Assembly: GCA_002720855.1 (NCBI GenBank)
Contig: PBIN01000015.1
Location: 248,001-312,000, forward strand
Direction: 5' to 3'
Length of the DNA: 64,000 nucleotides
From: Rhodospirillaceae bacterium
GTDB taxonomy: Bacteria; Pseudomonadota; Alphaproteobacteria; MPNO01; UBA2964
This document shows positions 62,650 to 64,000 of the stretch, piece after piece. The notes beneath the pieces are model-generated. The model was not told where the DNA came from. It worked only from the letters and a program-made list of their open reading frames with translations, and did not search any database. Numbering within the stretch: the first letter of the stretch is position 1; each line of letters starts with the position of its first letter. The position numbers were made by a program, and so were the translations under genes.

Positions 62650-63525
62650 TCACATACCGATAAGGAACTCTACGAAATTTTTAACCAGGCCATCCCTCGG
62701 TGCGTTCGGCGGCCAAACGGCATACACGCCCAAGGAACTTGGATTCCAGTCCGGCAGAACATCGCACAATGTGCCGTCATCGAAACCCGCCTTGATCAGG
62801 AATACCGGCAAGATCGACAACCCTGCGCCTGCCTGTGTCAGCCTGTAAAGCGCTTGTGCATCATTAACGCTAATTTGCGACGCACGCCGGGCAATCGTTA
62901 CCTCTTTATCGCCATTTCGAAAGGTTTCTTTTCTGGCCCAGATCTGGCCCAGTTCCAGCCAATCCCAATCGCTAAGATCATGGGGTGTATTCGGTTTCGG
63001 TCTTTTTTCCACATATGACTGAGCAGCAACCAGCCTACGGCGAACGCTGAATAATTTGCGGGCCATGAAGGTGCTATCTTTGAGCCACCCCATTCGGATT
63101 GCCACATCAAACCCGTCACCGATTAAATCGCGCCGAACGTCGGTGAAATCGATTGAAAGCTGGACCAGAGGATTCGCCATTGCGAATTCCGCAAAACGGT
63201 CAACGAGCAGTGACTGCCCCAGAACCGAGGGCGCTGTAACGCGCAACACTCCAGACAGTTGGTGATTTTGATCGCCAATCAACTGTAAACCGGCTTCAGC
63301 TGCTTCAATCATTGAGCGCGCCGCAATAAGGAGACGTTCGCCATCCGCCGTCAGCGACAACTTGCGGGTTGAGCGATAAAGCAGTGCTGTGCCCAGGCTT
63401 TGTTCAAGTTGCCCTACATGGTGGCTCACAACAGACGGCGAAAGCCGCAATACGCGGGCCGCTTCACGAAACGATCCGTGGTCGACGGTTTTTGCAAATA
63501 TGGCTATCTGCCGTAGCTGATCGAT
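62650..63525 (-). CDS. LysR family regulator with apparent non-canonical start
   Basis: About 292 residues from 63525. The helix-turn-helix reads FAKTVDHGSFREAARVLRLSPSVVSHHVGQLE, and the effector domain is normal to the end at 62650. The position matching Met-Asp-Gln-Leu in relatives is ATC GAT CAG CTA at 63525. No ATG, GTG or TTG exists in frame between an upstream TAA and a TTG at 63450, which would remove half of the DNA-binding domain. Divergent from the secreted SnoaL-like gene at 63650, its likely target. Confidence 0.82.
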   Translation of the reverse strand: MDQLRQIAIFAKTVDHGSFREAARVLRLSPSVVSHHVGQLEQSLGTALLYRSTRKLSLTADGERLLIAARSMIEAAEAGLQLIGDQNHQLSGVLRVTAPSVLGQSLLVDRFAEFAMANPLVQLSIDFTDVRRDLIGDGFDVAIRMGWLKDSTFMARKLFSVRRRLVAAQSYVEKRPKPNTPHDLSDWDWLELGQIWARKETFRNGDKEVTIARRASQISVNDAQALYRLTQAGAGLSILPVFLIKAGFDDGTLCDVLPDWNPSSLGVYAVWPPNAPRDGLVKNFVEFLIGM

Positions 63526-63649
63526 CTTTATAGAAGAAAACCGAACAATAAAATTTATTTATCATCTCTAATCGTTTATTGGTATGTCGACCATATTCTC
63601 CATGTTGGTATCCGCTAACAGCTAATTTAAACCAAATGGAGAACGGAAA

Positions 63650-64000
63650 ATGACGTTTTTAAGAACTCTCATTGCAGCTACTGCCTTAATTCTTGCGCCT
63701 ATGGCCGGTGGCGCTATAGCGAACGAAAAAGCCGCGGTACAGAAATTCTATGACTTTCTAAGCAACCCCGCATCAAAAGCGCATGCCGCAGAATTCATGA
63801 CGGTTGCCGCAAATAACTGGGAAAGCATTGGCGATTACTCAAGTAAGAAAAAGAGCCGGGAAAAATTTGTCGGACAACTTGCCCATTTTGGCAAACTGAT
63901 CCCGAATTTGAACTGGACAGTGAAAGAAATGATTCAATCTGGCAATCGCGTCATTGTCCGAAGCCGTGCGACCGGAACACCTAAGGGACCGTTTTTTGGC
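63650..64000 (+). CDS. Secreted SnoaL-like (ester cyclase) protein, partial
   Basis: The first 117 codons of a gene cut by the window end. A signal peptide (LIAATALILAPMAGGAIA) is followed by a SnoaL/NTF2-like fold: VQKFYDFLSNPASKAHAAEFMT, FVGQLAHFGKLIPNLNW and VIVRSRATGTPKGPFFG, as in ester cyclases. The start follows GGAGAACGG. Function unknown; it is divergent from the LysR gene. Confidence 0.83.
   Translation, partial: MTFLRTLIAATALILAPMAGGAIANEKAAVQKFYDFLSNPASKAHAAEFMTVAANNWESIGDYSSKKKSREKFVGQLAHFGKLIPNLNWTVKEMIQSGNRVIVRSRATGTPKGPFFG

Overview
The window looks like a chromosomal segment of a mesophilic, moderate-GC alphaproteobacterium, most likely Rhodospirillales-like. This is an inference from the dapF-mtaB-ftsY order, two DUF2336 proteins, a DUF1194 protein, a tkt-gap-pgk cluster and abundant catabolic genes; no rRNA or tRNA gene is present to confirm it. 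I see no phage, insertion sequence or CRISPR array. Most of the DNA is densely coding, with many 1-4 bp stop/start overlaps.

Layout. 0.2-7.2 kb: a metallophosphoesterase-fold protein that has lost its metal ligands, a DUF1194 gene broken by a 25-bp tandem duplication, dapF-mtaB-ftsY, a NUDIX hydrolase, a small disordered protein and a DUF2336 protein ending at a strong terminator. 7.3-12.6 kb: a lone molybdenum hydroxylase large subunit, a two-gene flavoprotein plus minimal 2Fe-2S protein, and a ferritin-like candidate. 12.6-16.9 kb: tkt-gap-pgk. 17.0-25.7 kb: a long minus-strand run of CoA-pathway genes (PaaK-like ligase, lipoate-ligase-like protein, enoyl-CoA hydratase, SCP2-type thiolase, HMG-CoA-synthase-like protein, DUF35 protein, nitronate monooxygenase-like protein, 3-hydroxyacyl-CoA dehydrogenase). 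25.9-31.1 kb: a gentisate module (fumarylpyruvate hydrolase, MarR regulator, gentisate 1,2-dioxygenase) with a TRAP transporter. 31.4-37.7 kb: a polysaccharide patch (exosortase-associated-type glycosyltransferase, WecB, kinase-fold phosphotransferase, secreted propeller/beta-helix protein, UDP-glucuronate epimerase), then a second DUF2336 protein. 39.2-45.7 kb: LLM oxidoreductase, indolepyruvate ferredoxin oxidoreductase (iorAB) and a divergent acyl-CoA synthetase. 45.7-48.9 kb: MBL protein, orphan response regulator, and a secreted cytochrome P460 with a long Cys-rich repeat. 49-54.5 kb: M20 amidohydrolase, radical SAM, VOC and rhodanese proteins, ChrA. 54.6-59.6 kb: a 4-hydroxybenzoyl-CoA reductase-type three-subunit enzyme with an M24 protein. 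59.6-64 kb: HxlR, DUF1330, amidohydrolase, GST, LysR and the start of a SnoaL-like secreted protein.

How the genes work together. Much of the window could serve uptake and breakdown of aromatic or short organic acids through CoA thioesters and ring cleavage. The most notable signals are: (i) a thiolase / HMG-CoA-synthase-like / DUF35 trio in which the middle protein appears to lack its catalytic Cys and His; (ii) the same operator-like inverted repeat, ATTGTT-N8-AACAAT, in the iorA/acyl-CoA synthetase and 4-hydroxybenzoyl-CoA reductase promoters, with a near match at the TRAP promoter, suggesting one regulon; (iii) the Cys-repeat cytochrome P460; (iv) two enzyme-fold proteins with eroded metal sites; and (v) two neighbouring genes whose family-consistent starts fall on ATT and ATC codons.
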